From Bacilli bacterium (GTDB taxonomy: Bacteria > Bacillota_I > Bacilli_A > RFN20 > CAG-826): a stretch of DNA of 64,000 bases. Position numbers and translations under genes: made by a program. A model generated the notes under the pieces. That model ran no database searches. It saw only the letters and a program-made list of their open reading frames with translations, and had not been told where the DNA came from. Shown here one piece after another: positions 34,387 to 43,009 of this stretch (positions within the stretch are counted from its first letter, which is position 1; each line of letters starts with the position of its first letter). The stretch lies in NCBI GenBank assembly GCA_017635465.1, contig JAGBLL010000041.1, positions 81,685 through 145,684 on the forward strand, read 5' to 3'.

Positions 34387-35186
34387 TATTCAAAATCCTC
34401 CAATTCTAATACTTTCTTAATATCTTGATATTTGTATCCTCTATTTATTAAATAGGAATATAGCTTTTGCTGTAATTGATAGCCTTCATATTTTTTAGCG
34501 TATCTCATCTTAGCTTTTTGATAATCCTTATTTAATAAGGTTACTTCCTTTTTGCTATCTGCTTGTTTTATTTCATTAGATACTTCTTTAGCAACATCAA
34601 TGCTATATCCTTGAGCGATTAAAGCGTTATAGACGTGCTGTTTTTTAGAAGAATAATTATATTTTTCGTATTTCTTTTCTAATCTATCTAAGATGGCTTT
34701 TGCTTTTTTCTTTTCGTTAGAGGAAGAGAAACTAGCTTTATTAATTAATGATTCAGGAATGCCTTTATCTCTTAAATGCTTTTTAATTTTGTTTTGTCCA
34801 AAATGTCTTTCGTTATCCCAGGCAATTAAATCTTCCATAAAGGCTTTATCGTCTAATAGATCATTTTCTTTTAATTTATTAATGACTCCTTTAGCGGCAC
34901 TATAGTTATCTTCTTTTTTTAATAATTTAGTGAGTATTTCTTTTTCGCTGTAATGCTTCTTGCTAACTAGAGATAAACCATAGTTAAGCAATGTGGTCAT
35001 CGCAGTGATTTCCATTAATTTATTAATTTCTTTGTTACTGATTTCTTTACCAGCATATAAATAAGAAGAAACAAAAGCTTCTTTAGAGATCTTTAATGGT
35101 TCACCTTTAAAGAAAGATAAGGTCACATGGTCCTTATAAATCTTGATATTCTTAATTTTCTTATTACCAGAATTTGCGGATGGCAC
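34386..35186 (-). CDS. recX: RecA regulator RecX
   Basis: This 266-residue protein has repeated three-helix units typical of RecX (LLNYGLSLVSKKHYSEKEILTKL, DDKAFMEDLIAWDNERHFGQNKIKKHLRDKGI). RecX modulates RecA filaments. The GTG at 35186 overlaps the glycosyltransferase by 23 bases; no better start was found, so the N-terminus is uncertain. Confidence 0.87.
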   Translation of the reverse strand: MPSANSGNKKIKNIKIYKDHVTLSFFKGEPLKISKEAFVSSYLYAGKEISNKEINKLMEITAMTTLLNYGLSLVSKKHYSEKEILTKLLKKEDNYSAAKGVINKLKENDLLDDKAFMEDLIAWDNERHFGQNKIKKHLRDKGIPESLINKASFSSSNEKKKAKAILDRLEKKYEKYNYSSKKQHVYNALIAQGYSIDVAKEVSNEIKQADSKKEVTLLNKDYQKAKMRYAKKYEGYQLQQKLYSYLINRGYKYQDIKKVLELEDFE

Positions 35187-36339
35187 GTTTATAGACCCTC
35201 ACAATGTTGTTATAAAATTTATCGATGGAATAGATATCAACAATGCGATACGCTCCTTCGACTATTTCTTGTCTTTGTTTTTCATTCATTGCGAATATTT
35301 TTTCGACTTGTGTAATAAATGATGCGTTATCAGTAAAGAAGAAACCAGTCTTACCATTAATGATAGTGCCTGTTAAGTTACTATCAAAACGAGCGAGGAC
35401 AATCTTACCTGCCGCCATCGCTTCCATAAATGTTAAGCCTTGCGTTTCAGTAATCGAAGCGGATGTATAAATATCAGCAAGATGATAATAGAAAGGAACT
35501 TCTAGACCGCTGACACTGCCAAGGAATTCGACAAGATTATTAACGCCTAATTCTTCACAAAGCAATTCTAAATCTTCACGGAATGGACCATCACCAACGA
35601 TAAGCATTTTAATATCCACTTCTGGATGCTTTTGATGATATGAAGCAAAACCTCTTACCGAGACATCCATGCTCTTTTCTTTAGCGATACGACCTAAAAG
35701 AAGGAATACTTTAGTGGTTGGTTTAATATTATGTTCTTTTTTAAAAGCATTGATCTTTTCTTGGTCGATATTCTCTTTTTTAAACAAGGAAAAATCAATA
35801 CCAGTAGGAATGACATTTATATAAGTATCACTACCAATAGAACGCATATATTCTTTAGTTTTTTCACTAGGTGTGATAAATTCAGTCATACGACTCGCTA
35901 AATCACGTGAATAAGTTCTCACGAATCTTTTAGCAAATCTATCCATGATGCCATGCACTGCATAATATGTATAGTCTTCATAAGAAGTGTGATATGTATA
36001 GACAATTGGTACTTTAAGTTTTTTAGCGGCGCGTCTTGCCAACACACCAATAGTAAAATCAGTTTGATTATGAATGACATCTGGCTTAAATTTCTTCACT
36101 ATTTGCACTGGCTTATTAGCGAAAATATTAGTGAAACGATAACCGTACATCTTCTTTAAATAGATGCCTGGAACATATAAAACATCGCCGATTTGATATA
36201 GTTTGCCGTCCGTTGGTCTAGGAGCGACCACTAAAACATCATGGCCATGTGCCTTTAAACAATTAGCCAAGTTATATGTTGAAGTTGAAACACCATTGAT
36301 AAATGGAGGATAAGCATCAGTAAATATCGCAATACGCAT
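35164..36339 (-). CDS. GT4 glycosyltransferase, probable diacylglycerol glucosyltransferase
   Basis: The start at 36339 is chosen: GGAG precedes it and it follows the upstream stop by one base. The 391-residue protein has a glycogen-synthase-type N-terminal domain (IFTDAYPPFINGVSTSTYNL), the GLGR-like LLLGRIAKEKS and the catalytic E-x7-E in ETQGLTFMEAMA. It resembles the alpha-glucosyldiacylglycerol synthases of Acholeplasma and Bacilli. Pairing with an MprF-like flippase supports a membrane lipid role. The acceptor is inferred. Confidence 0.85.
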   Translation of the reverse strand: MRIAIFTDAYPPFINGVSTSTYNLANCLKAHGHDVLVVAPRPTDGKLYQIGDVLYVPGIYLKKMYGYRFTNIFANKPVQIVKKFKPDVIHNQTDFTIGVLARRAAKKLKVPIVYTYHTSYEDYTYYAVHGIMDRFAKRFVRTYSRDLASRMTEFITPSEKTKEYMRSIGSDTYINVIPTGIDFSLFKKENIDQEKINAFKKEHNIKPTTKVFLLLGRIAKEKSMDVSVRGFASYHQKHPEVDIKMLIVGDGPFREDLELLCEELGVNNLVEFLGSVSGLEVPFYYHLADIYTSASITETQGLTFMEAMAAGKIVLARFDSNLTGTIINGKTGFFFTDNASFITQVEKIFAMNEKQRQEIVEGAYRIVDIYSIDKFYNNIVRVYKRAIRKFW

Positions 36340-36340
36340 A

Positions 36341-37810
36341 TTAATCTCCATCTAAATCGTCTAATTCGACTTCATCATAATCATTTTGTGAAATATCCGC
36401 TGGGGCATTCTTACGACGTTTCTTCTGTGGCTTTTTCTTTCTCTTTGGTTTAAGTTTTTCTAAAACCGATTCACGAGAAAGCCTTGAAGTTTCCACAAGG
36501 GAATTAACTTCTTCATAACGCTGGATATAAGTTTCTTTTTGCAAAGCAACAAATGTTTGTCTGTTTGGAATATCTCCACCGATATGGGCTTCGTTTTTTG
36601 GAGCGGAACGATAGAATGCCGCGACAAAGCCACCAATAAGAATTGGTATAACGAAAGTTGAACTACGCCAAACAAGTAATGAGGCACGACATAAGTTTCG
36701 ACTTGTGTGAGCGTCGGCGATAACTTGATCACCAAATAAAGCGATTTCTTCTGGAGTTGCCGCCATATAGAAGAAACCTTCGATTGGTTGCTTTTCATTT
36801 AAGAACAAGTTATAGAAGACATATTCAGAAACACCCGCACTACCTGGAATAGGAACTAAACCAGTGATCATTTGGTGGTAATTACTTAAGAAAATACAAT
36901 CCCAGAAACTAGCGTTTGGACTTTGGTTACCTAAAGCTTTGCCTACCCAGAATGGAATACAGAACTTCAAAATCATATAGGCGGTAAATGAAACAATAAC
37001 CAAAATCAAGAAAGGAATATTAGTGCTTAAACGTCTAAATTCAATTTTGAAGTTTTCCACTTGAATACGAAGGTTTTCTCTAGTCTTATCTGGGTCTTTT
37101 ACTAATCTAATCTTATGGAACAGTGTTACAACAGGTCCCATAACGAAATTATGGAAACCATGCCAATAACCCATTAAGAAGACAATAGCGATAACACCTA
37201 AATTCAAAATAAAACCGATAATTGTTAAAGGCCAGATAGGTAAATTAAGTGGCACGTCTTGAATTTTGATACCAGTATTAAATTCACCCAAAGAATTAAT
37301 AAAGTCGTATTTGATAATAAATGAAATGACACCAAAAACAATTAACACCGCCTGATAAACAATGGAATACATTGCGAGGATAGAAACCGCACTTGAGACT
37401 TGCACACCTTGTTTCTTATATGTGTAAGCTTGCATGATTTGACCACCACTAGCACCAGGTGTAATCGCATTATAGAATTGACCGATTTGGTCAACAGCAA
37501 TCGCTTGATGGAAATGATATTTTTTAGTAAACAAATGAGCGAAACAGAAAAGAATAAAGCTTCTCACTAAAACACATCCCGCCATCATACCGATAATAAT
37601 CCATAAATAACGCCAATCAGCGCTCATTAATGATTTACCAATCGCAGAAGCATTGTCTTTAATAGAGAAGAAAATTGCTAAACCAGTAGCAATAAGAACT
37701 AAGGAAATATTTAAAATATATTTGATCGTGGATTTTTTACTTTTCTTTTCACCACTTTCAACTTGTTTTTCGTGTTCTAATACTTTATTTTCTAATTCTT
37801 TGTTTGGCAT
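36341..37810 (-). CDS. MprF/AglD-type membrane flippase-like protein
   Basis: This 489-residue protein has about eight hydrophobic segments of the lysylphosphatidylglycerol synthase membrane family (ITPGASGGQIMQAYTYKKQG, ITGLVPIPGSAGVSEYVF). The aminoacyl-transferase domain of MprF is absent. The C-terminus is a basic stretch (KRKKKPQKKRRKN) then an acidic tail. It probably translocates a lipid made by the following glycosyltransferase. A -10 TATAAT lies 10 bases before the ATG with no ribosome-binding site. Confidence 0.85.
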   Translation of the reverse strand: MPNKELENKVLEHEKQVESGEKKSKKSTIKYILNISLVLIATGLAIFFSIKDNASAIGKSLMSADWRYLWIIIGMMAGCVLVRSFILFCFAHLFTKKYHFHQAIAVDQIGQFYNAITPGASGGQIMQAYTYKKQGVQVSSAVSILAMYSIVYQAVLIVFGVISFIIKYDFINSLGEFNTGIKIQDVPLNLPIWPLTIIGFILNLGVIAIVFLMGYWHGFHNFVMGPVVTLFHKIRLVKDPDKTRENLRIQVENFKIEFRRLSTNIPFLILVIVSFTAYMILKFCIPFWVGKALGNQSPNASFWDCIFLSNYHQMITGLVPIPGSAGVSEYVFYNLFLNEKQPIEGFFYMAATPEEIALFGDQVIADAHTSRNLCRASLLVWRSSTFVIPILIGGFVAAFYRSAPKNEAHIGGDIPNRQTFVALQKETYIQRYEEVNSLVETSRLSRESVLEKLKPKRKKKPQKKRRKNAPADISQNDYDEVELDDLDGD

Positions 37811-37820
37811 AATTTATAAA

Positions 37821-37826
37821 ATTATA
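37821..37826 (-). promoter_or_regulatory. -10 hexamer of the flippase gene (leaderless-type)
   Basis: TATAAT on the minus strand, 10 bases before the start codon; the leader would be only 3-4 bases. Confidence 0.45.
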
Positions 37827-37892
37827 CCACATTAGAGAAGATATAACTCCCTTTTTGTTGTTTTTCCCATTTTTAAGTAATGGGAATGTAAC

Positions 37893-37913
37893 AAAAAACG
37901 CGACGAGCGCGTC
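37893..37913 (-). terminator. terminator of the serpin gene
   Basis: Minus strand: ACGCG pairs with CGCGT and is followed by six T. Confidence 0.7.
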
Positions 37914-37941
37914 TTTTGCATAGGAGAAAACTTACGGCTAT

Positions 37942-39201
37942 TTATAGATTATTAATGACACCCATGAACAATGGATAGCCATTAGAATTTGTAATTGAAT
38001 AGGCGAATGGATGATTAACGTTGAAATATTCAGTTTTATTTGGCACTGGCTGTGTTTTTGAAGTCACAACAATAGTAGTATAGGCGGCAGCTTTTACACC
38101 ATCGTTATTAATTTCCATACCTGCTTTATGAGTGGAAGAAGAAATATAGAGATTTGCTTCTTTTGTCATTGAACTTAAATCTGGCGTTTCAAATGTTGCA
38201 TTTGACAAACCCAAATTCGTTAAAACACTCGTTAAATCGTAATCTTGCTTAATCTTGAATATTGGTAAACTCCATTCAATATCTTTTTGTTCATATTCAT
38301 TAAGTTTTTCAAAGTTGAGTAATTCTTTAAGTGCGATCTCATTTCCTAAAACTTCACTATAATTTGCATCTTCATTAGGTAACAAGATGTTGAGTTTGAT
38401 ACCTTGTTTATAGTCCAAAGAGGCGATACGGTATGCATCTTTTTTGTAAAAATGGCTTTTTTCAACTTTGCCCTTCATGAAAGTCACATTGTTTTCATTC
38501 TTATCACCATAGAATTTAGAATCATAATTATTTTTCTTATCAAATAATCCCTCTTGAGCCCATTGAGATTTAAGATAAATGGTGTTTAATAAAACGAATT
38601 CAGTATTAATGTCGAAATTAAAATCTTTTGGAGAAACATCTAAGAACTTTTCTGTTTTGTAATTAATCCAATCAGAGATTAATTTGCCACCTTCACCAAC
38701 AAAATCCACACTATCGAATAATTCAGCGTAATAATATTCAGTCATCTTATTGATGTAGTCATCGTTGAAGGTGCTTACCTCTTTAGACCATAAGGATTGA
38801 GAGACATTTAAAAACGTTTTATCAGAAGGAACATCAATCGCACAGTTTAATAGCATGTTTTTGATTTCATCAAGATGATTAAAGCTATTATCATAATGTA
38901 ATAACTTGCCTAATTCTTCTTTTGTTTGCCCGTTAGCCCCATCATAGAGCATTGAATAACATGTCGTGATTGATAAAGGTGAGAAAACTTGATTTGCTTT
39001 TTTATCTAGTGCTTGATAAAAATCAATTGCGAAGCTTTGTAATGATTCAACATATTTTTCATCACCGCTTTTGATTTTCTTCGCGTTGAATGTTTTATTA
39101 GGATTATTAACTTGGTTTTTAGGTTTAACATATCCACCAGCGGAATTAGTGCAGCCGCTGAGAACTAATAAAGTGACTAAAAGGGAGACTGATTTTTTCA
39201 T
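37942..39201 (-). CDS. lipoprotein serpin (serine protease inhibitor)
   Basis: The ATG at 39201 gives 419 residues with a signal peptide and lipobox LSGC, so the inhibitor is anchored outside the cell. The serpin fold is clear: NQVFSPLSITTCYSMLYDGANGQTKEEL, FVLLNTIYLKSQW, VTFMKGKVEKSHF, and the C-terminal NVNHPFAYSITNSNGYPLFMG. The reactive loop hinge is G-V-K-A-A-A-Y; counting Gly as P15 puts Lys at P1 and Thr at P1', suggesting a trypsin-like target. Valine at P14 is unusual (Thr or Ser preferred). Bacterial serpins are rare and known from gut commensals. Confidence 0.93.
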   Translation of the reverse strand: MKKSVSLLVTLLVLSGCTNSAGGYVKPKNQVNNPNKTFNAKKIKSGDEKYVESLQSFAIDFYQALDKKANQVFSPLSITTCYSMLYDGANGQTKEELGKLLHYDNSFNHLDEIKNMLLNCAIDVPSDKTFLNVSQSLWSKEVSTFNDDYINKMTEYYYAELFDSVDFVGEGGKLISDWINYKTEKFLDVSPKDFNFDINTEFVLLNTIYLKSQWAQEGLFDKKNNYDSKFYGDKNENNVTFMKGKVEKSHFYKKDAYRIASLDYKQGIKLNILLPNEDANYSEVLGNEIALKELLNFEKLNEYEQKDIEWSLPIFKIKQDYDLTSVLTNLGLSNATFETPDLSSMTKEANLYISSSTHKAGMEINNDGVKAAAYTTIVVTSKTQPVPNKTEYFNVNHPFAYSITNSNGYPLFMGVINNL

Positions 39202-39262
39202 AAGCTTTTTACCTCTCACTAATTAAGACGAATAAGAAACAAAAAGTCGCTATAAAAAACAA

Positions 39263-39294
39263 AAGATTATTGACTGAGTTCAATCAATAATCTT
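39263..39294 (-). terminator. terminator of the ABC-2 transporter operon
   Basis: AAGATTATTGA pairs perfectly with TCAATAATCTT (11 bp), followed on the minus strand by TTTTG and a T run. Confidence 0.75.
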
Positions 39295-39369
39295 AAAAAG
39301 GGAGATTCACTACGTCGTCTAACATCTTCACTATTGAATCTATATAGCGAAGAAACGCTGTAGCCAGTT

Positions 39370-39425
39370 TGAGGAGGTTTTGCCATCTCACTATATAAGA
39401 CTACTTAGGAAGGCAAAACTGCTAA
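39370..39425. repeat. inverted repeat downstream of the ABC-2 permease
   Basis: GTTTTGCC and GGCAAAAC are perfect 8-bp arms about 27 bases apart. The rest of the 210-base stretch to the serpin start holds the terminator and a doubtful 39-codon ORF. Confidence 0.45.
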
Positions 39426-39431
39426 ACTTTT

Positions 39432-40334
39432 TTATTTTATGTCTCTCTTCTTGAAGATGGCAGCGCCACCGAAGAAGAAAGCTGCGGCATAGATAAGGTT
39501 ACTACCAATGCCAGCGAAGAATGTGTAGGTATCCATTGTGGAAACACCATCAACATTATCCGCCACCGATAATGAGTATAAAGGATTTAGAACCTTTAAA
39601 ACATTGCCAATTTTTCTAAAAGTTTCAAGACTATCTTTCGCTACTTGATAAGCCTCTTGATCGCCACTCATTTGTTGAGACAAAGCAGTAGCTTCTGCTA
39701 CTTGAATAACGGTGCCCATGATGACAGCGAGATAATATCCTCCCATAATCAGTAAAAATATGATTGGGATACATGGACCAATTGATCTAAATAATGTCGC
39801 GAAGAAGACAGTAACGGCCACTAAAGAGGTATAAACTAGTAAGCCTAATAAAATATATTTAAGAATATACTCTAAAGATAGTTTTGAACCTGATGTAATG
39901 CCAAATAAAGCCTCACCATTTACATCAAAACCACCGAATATTGTTCCTAATACAGTGCAAAGAGTTACATAAGAAAGTAATAACATCATGGCGAGAATTA
40001 AACCAGATAAATATAAAGATGTATAAATCTGGAATTTAGAATGTCCAGCGATGATTTTATTTCTGATCGTGCCATGCGAAAATTCTAGGCAAACAAAGAT
40101 AATAATGTAAAGCGGAATGGCAAGACCAAAGTTTTGAGCGGGTGAGAATGAAAGCATTAACATTGATTGACCTGAAACCAATTTAAATGCGTCTGTTTCT
40201 GTCGCTAATAATTGTTGAAGTCCAAAGAATATTAAAGTTTCAAAAAGAGCTAAACCACCACCAATAATGAGAATGATTCTAAATGCTAAATCTTTGGAAA
40301 GCTTATAGAAGAATGCTTTTAATAGACGTCCCAT
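39432..40334 (-). CDS. ABC-2 type transporter permease
   Basis: This 300-residue protein has about six membrane segments, beginning ILIIGGGLALFETLIFFGL and including LVYTSLVAVTVFFATLF, the ABC-2 layout. The EFSHGTIRNKIIAGHSK loop is typical of bacitracin/lantibiotic-type exporters. It follows its ATPase by one base (TAA-T-ATG). Substrate unknown. Confidence 0.87.
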   Translation of the reverse strand: MGRLLKAFFYKLSKDLAFRIILIIGGGLALFETLIFFGLQQLLATETDAFKLVSGQSMLMLSFSPAQNFGLAIPLYIIIFVCLEFSHGTIRNKIIAGHSKFQIYTSLYLSGLILAMMLLLSYVTLCTVLGTIFGGFDVNGEALFGITSGSKLSLEYILKYILLGLLVYTSLVAVTVFFATLFRSIGPCIPIIFLLIMGGYYLAVIMGTVIQVAEATALSQQMSGDQEAYQVAKDSLETFRKIGNVLKVLNPLYSLSVADNVDGVSTMDTYTFFAGIGSNLIYAAAFFFGGAAIFKKRDIK

Positions 40335-40335
40335 A

Positions 40336-41247
40336 TTATTTGCCCTCCTTGATTAAGTTTAAGTAATATTCTTCCACTGATTCTTCAGAGGAGTTAATTG
40401 ATAAGATGGTGATATTAGCAGCATTAAGTTCTGCAACTATATCGTTTACTTTAAGGTTTTCGAAAATCTTAATTTCACCATTAGATGAAACTTTATAATC
40501 AGTAACGTTGTGAGTCTTAAGGATTGCCTCAGTTTCCGCAATCTTATCAACTTTAATCATTAATGATTTGCGGCATCTTGATTGTAATTCACTAGCGGTA
40601 ATTTCTTCGATGATCTTGCCATGCGAAATAAAGCCATAGCAAGAAGCAATCTTTTCAAGCTCTGAAAGGATGTGAGAAGAAATTAAAACTGTAATACCGT
40701 CTTTTTGATTTAATTCAATTAATAAGTCTCTTAATTCGGCAATACCTTCTGGGTCTAAACCATTCATTGGTTCATCAAGGAACATGAGTTTTGGTTTGCT
40801 AACAAGGGCTAAAGCGATGCCTAATCTTTGACGCATACCTAAAGAGAAATTTCTAACTTTTTTATTTCCAACGTCTTCAAGATGAACTTTTCTTAACAAA
40901 GAATCTCTATCTTCTTCGCTAAGGGAAATACCTGTATAAAGTTCAAAATAACGAAGGTTTTCTTTAGCGGTCATTGAAGGCACTAAGGATGTTTTTTCCA
41001 CAATCGCTGAAACGTATTTTCTTTTTTCGTAGATTGCAGGATCAGTGTTTTTAACACCAAATAAAGTAAACGAACCACTAGTGGGTTCCGCTAAACCGGT
41101 GAGCAAACGCATAATGGTTGTTTTACCACTACCATTTTCACCAACGAAACCATAAATAGAGTGTTCTGGAATATGCATATTAACATGGTCAATAACGAGC
41201 TTATGACTGTATTGTTTACAAAGCTCATTTGTTGTGATTATATCCAT
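40336..41247 (-). CDS. ABC transporter ATP-binding protein (BcrA-like)
   Basis: The start at 41247 follows GGAGG by 7 bases; the frame from 41268 is less likely. The 303-residue ATPase has Walker A GFVGENGSGKTT, signature FSLGMRQRLGIA, Walker B LMFLDEPMNGLDPEG and ISSHILSE. The C-terminal 80 residues match the accessory domain of BcrA-type exporters. It partners the following permease. Palindromes near its promoter suggest a GntR-type repressor, though none is encoded here. Confidence 0.9.
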   Translation of the reverse strand: MDIITTNELCKQYSHKLVIDHVNMHIPEHSIYGFVGENGSGKTTIMRLLTGLAEPTSGSFTLFGVKNTDPAIYEKRKYVSAIVEKTSLVPSMTAKENLRYFELYTGISLSEEDRDSLLRKVHLEDVGNKKVRNFSLGMRQRLGIALALVSKPKLMFLDEPMNGLDPEGIAELRDLLIELNQKDGITVLISSHILSELEKIASCYGFISHGKIIEEITASELQSRCRKSLMIKVDKIAETEAILKTHNVTDYKVSSNGEIKIFENLKVNDIVAELNAANITILSINSSEESVEEYYLNLIKEGK

Positions 41248-41269
41248 GATTATTTCCTCCTTAAACACT

Positions 41270-41298
41270 AATATACATTTTTATACATAATAATTCAA
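41270..41298 (-). promoter_or_regulatory. promoter of the ABC-2 transporter operon
   Basis: Minus strand: -35 TTGAAT (41293-41298), 17 bases, -10 TATATT (41270-41275). Confidence 0.65.
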
Positions 41299-41318
41299 TA
41301 CAATTTGAATAAACTGCA

Positions 41319-41334
41319 ATACATTAAAATGTAT
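41319..41334. promoter_or_regulatory. operator-like palindrome upstream of the ABC-2 promoter
   Basis: ATACATT-AA-AATGTAT; a related ATACAT motif recurs in the spacer. Consistent with a repressor site. Confidence 0.4.
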
Positions 41335-41379
41335 AACAAAGTCTCATATATTATATATTAAATTAATAAATATGCGCAT

Positions 41380-41404
41380 AAAAAAAACTCGAACAAAATC
41401 GAGT
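41380..41404 (-). terminator. terminator of the tRNA Val-Thr-Leu unit
   Basis: Minus strand: ACTCGA pairs with TCGAGT and is followed by a T run. Confidence 0.75.
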
Positions 41405-41417
41405 CTATTTTACACGT

Positions 41418-41502
41418 TGGTGCGGCTAGCAGGAATCGAACCTGTACGGGTTGCCCCACTAGATCCTAAGTCTAGCGCGTCTGCCAGTTCCGCCATAGCC
41501 GC
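41418..41502 (-). tRNA. tRNA-Leu (UAG)
   Basis: The 85-base cloverleaf has acceptor GCGGCTA/TAGCCGC, a long variable arm, anticodon loop CTTAGGA giving UAG, and encoded CCA. Confidence 0.96.
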
Positions 41503-41512
41503 AAAAATTAAA

Positions 41513-41531
41513 GGAGGGGACGTGCCCCTCC
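41513..41531 (-). terminator. GC-rich hairpin between tRNA-Thr and tRNA-Leu
   Basis: GGAGGGG pairs with CCCCTCC; minus strand continues TTTAATTTTT. It may be a partial terminator or a processing structure. Confidence 0.45.
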
Positions 41532-41544
41532 GATAATACTTAGT

Positions 41545-41620
41545 TGGTGCCGTCTATCGGAATCGAACCAACAACCTACTGATTACAAATCAGTTGCTCT
41601 GCCAATTGAGCTAAGACGGC
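41545..41620 (-). tRNA. tRNA-Thr (UGU)
   Basis: The 76-base cloverleaf has acceptor GCCGTCT/AGACGGC, anticodon loop TTTGTAA giving UGU, and encoded CCA. Confidence 0.96.
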
Positions 41621-41625
41621 ATTTA

Positions 41626-41700
41626 TGGTGGACACTGTAGGGATCGAACCTACGACCTCTTCCGTGTGAAGGAAGCGTTCTCCCGCTGAACTAAGTCTCC
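41626..41700 (-). tRNA. tRNA-Val (CAC), with an acceptor-stem mismatch
   Basis: The 75-base cloverleaf has anticodon arm CTTCC-TTCACAC-GGAAG, anticodon CAC, and encoded CCA. The acceptor is GGAGACT against AGTGTCC, which leaves G4 opposite G69. Other stems pair. CAC reads only GUG. Confidence 0.9.
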
Positions 41701-41711
41701 AGCGCTCAATT

Positions 41712-41740
41712 ACTATAACAAACTAGTATTTATTAATCAA
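41712..41740 (-). promoter_or_regulatory. promoter of the tRNA Val-Thr-Leu unit
   Basis: Minus strand: -35 TTGATT (41735-41740), 17 bases, -10 TATAGT (41712-41717). Confidence 0.6.
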
Positions 41741-41765
41741 CAAAAAAATCACTTAAATAAGTGAC
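41737..41765 (-). terminator. terminator of tRNA-Ile
   Basis: Minus strand: TCACTT-ATTT-AAGTGA followed by seven T. Confidence 0.75.
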
Positions 41766-41778
41766 CTTGTATATTTAC

Positions 41779-41855
41779 TGGTGGGCCCAAGAAGACTTGA
41801 ACTTCCGACCTCGCCCTTATCAGGGGCGCGCTCTAACCAACTGAGCTATGGGCCC
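41779..41855 (-). tRNA. tRNA-Ile (GAU)
   Basis: The 77-base cloverleaf has acceptor GGGCCCA/TGGGCCC, anticodon loop CTGATAA giving GAU, and encoded CCA. TTGATT and TATATT with 17-base spacing lie just upstream. Confidence 0.96.
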
Positions 41856-41937
41856 ATCTGCCTTTTAGACAGCGGTAATAATATACAACAATGAAATATT
41901 AAAATCAATGTCTTTTTTAAAAGATATTACGCGCACG

Positions 41938-41970
41938 AAAAAAAGGAAGCGAATTTGCTTCCTCTTTTTC
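41938..41970. terminator. terminator of rplM-rpsI
   Basis: AGGAAGC pairs with GCTTCCT; T run on the minus strand. Confidence 0.85.
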
Positions 41971-41985
41971 TTCTGTAGTAAACGA

Positions 41986-42384
41986 TTAACGTTTGCTGAA
42001 TTGTGGTGCTTTACGAGCAGCTTTGAGACCGTATTTCTTACGTTCTTTCTTACGGGAGTCACGTGTGACCATACCGTTAGCTTTTAAGACTGCACGATCG
42101 CAACCGGCTTCTAATAAGGCTCTAGCGATACCTAAGCGGATAGCGCCAGCTTGGCCTGTGAAGCCACCACCTTTAACTTCAGCACGCACATCGTACTTGC
42201 CGTCTGTGCCTGTTAATGTTAATGGTTGTTTTAAATCGAGAATTAATGTCGCATAAGGCATATATTCTTCCACTGGATGGCCATTGACAACAACTTTGCC
42301 TGTACCAGCAGTGATGTAAACACGGGCGATAGAAGATTTTCTTTTGCCTGTGCCGTAATATTGAAGATCAGCTTTCTTTGCCAT
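41986..42384 (-). CDS. rpsI: 30S ribosomal protein S9
   Basis: This 132-residue protein has the S9 pattern: [16 protein letters not shown] at the start, [19 protein letters not shown] in the middle, and the conserved basic end [17 protein letters not shown] reaching the P-site tRNA. AGGAGG precedes the ATG. Co-transcribed with rplM. Confidence 0.98.
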   Translation of the reverse strand: MAKKADLQYYGTGKRKSSIARVYITAGTGKVVVNGHPVEEYMPYATLILDLKQPLTLTGTDGKYDVRAEVKGGGFTGQAGAIRLGIARALLEAGCDRAVLKANGMVTRDSRKKERKKYGLKAARKAPQFSKR

Positions 42385-42397
42385 TGTTTAGGACCTC

Positions 42398-42838
42398 CTA
42401 GTATTTGAGCTCAAGAACTTCTGGTTTTTGAGCTTCTTGTTTGTGTTCTGGTCCAGCATAGACGAAGAGTTTCTTGATCATTTGACGACCTAAGCGACCC
42501 TTTGGAAGCATACCATGAAGGCATCTTTCAAGCATTTCTACTGGATACTTTTCTAACATTGTACCGGCTGTACGTGTTCTAAGACCGCCAGCGTAGCCAG
42601 ACACATTGTAGTATTTTTTGTTATTAACTTTATCGCCAGAAAGAGCAACCTTTTCAGCGTTGATGATAATAACATAGTCACCACAGTCAACATTTGGAGT
42701 CCAAATTGGTTTGTTTTTACCAGTTAAAACTTGGGCGACTTGTGATGCTAATCTTCCTAATGGTTTATTCGCGGCATCCACGACATACCATTTTCTTTGG
42801 ATTTCGTTATTTTTTGCAATAGTAGTTTGACGTTGCAT
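42398..42838 (-). CDS. rplM: 50S ribosomal protein L13
   Basis: This 146-residue protein has L13 features: [34 protein letters not shown] and [25 protein letters not shown] precedes the ATG. The promoter is near-consensus and the leader may fold as an L13-type autoregulatory element. Confidence 0.98.
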   Translation of the reverse strand: MQRQTTIAKNNEIQRKWYVVDAANKPLGRLASQVAQVLTGKNKPIWTPNVDCGDYVIIINAEKVALSGDKVNNKKYYNVSGYAGGLRTRTAGTMLEKYPVEMLERCLHGMLPKGRLGRQMIKKLFVYAGPEHKQEAQKPEVLELKY

Positions 42839-42910
42839 AACTTTAAATCCTCCTTTACCAAACTAACTTTGACCTTACCGGGGACTTCGCTAATTTAGCT
42901 TTTGTGCCGA
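42839..42910 (-). promoter_or_regulatory. rplM leader, candidate L13 autoregulatory element
   Basis: A leader of about 70 bases carries GCTAA-A-TTAGC and a GTCCCCGG segment upstream of the ribosome-binding site. Position fits the Firmicutes L13 leader; the fold was not verified. Confidence 0.4.
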
Positions 42911-42915
42911 TAAAA

Positions 42916-42944
42916 ATCATACGTGTTTACGCGCAAGATGTCAA
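42916..42944 (-). promoter_or_regulatory. promoter of rplM-rpsI
   Basis: Minus strand: -35 TTGACA (42939-42944), 17 bases, -10 TATGAT (42916-42921). Confidence 0.8.
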
Positions 42945-43009
42945 TTGAATATTTATGAAATAAGTTTCACATTGTCGTTGTAATAACAAAATATCTATGT
43001 TTTAATAGT

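Noticed and set aside
34786-34806. A fourth GGACAAAA sequence on the minus strand inside recX
   Set aside because: It lacks the following ATT and the CCTAC box 11 bases downstream, and it is internal to a gene.
39371-39445. Plus-strand 24-codon TTG ORF after GAGGAGG near 39.38 kb
   Set aside because: The spacing from the ribosome-binding-like sequence is only 2-3 bases and the frame runs antisense into the permease gene.
41513-41531. Extra small RNA between tRNA-Thr and tRNA-Leu
   Set aside because: It is a single 7-bp GC hairpin followed by a T-rich stretch, better read as a terminator or processing structure.
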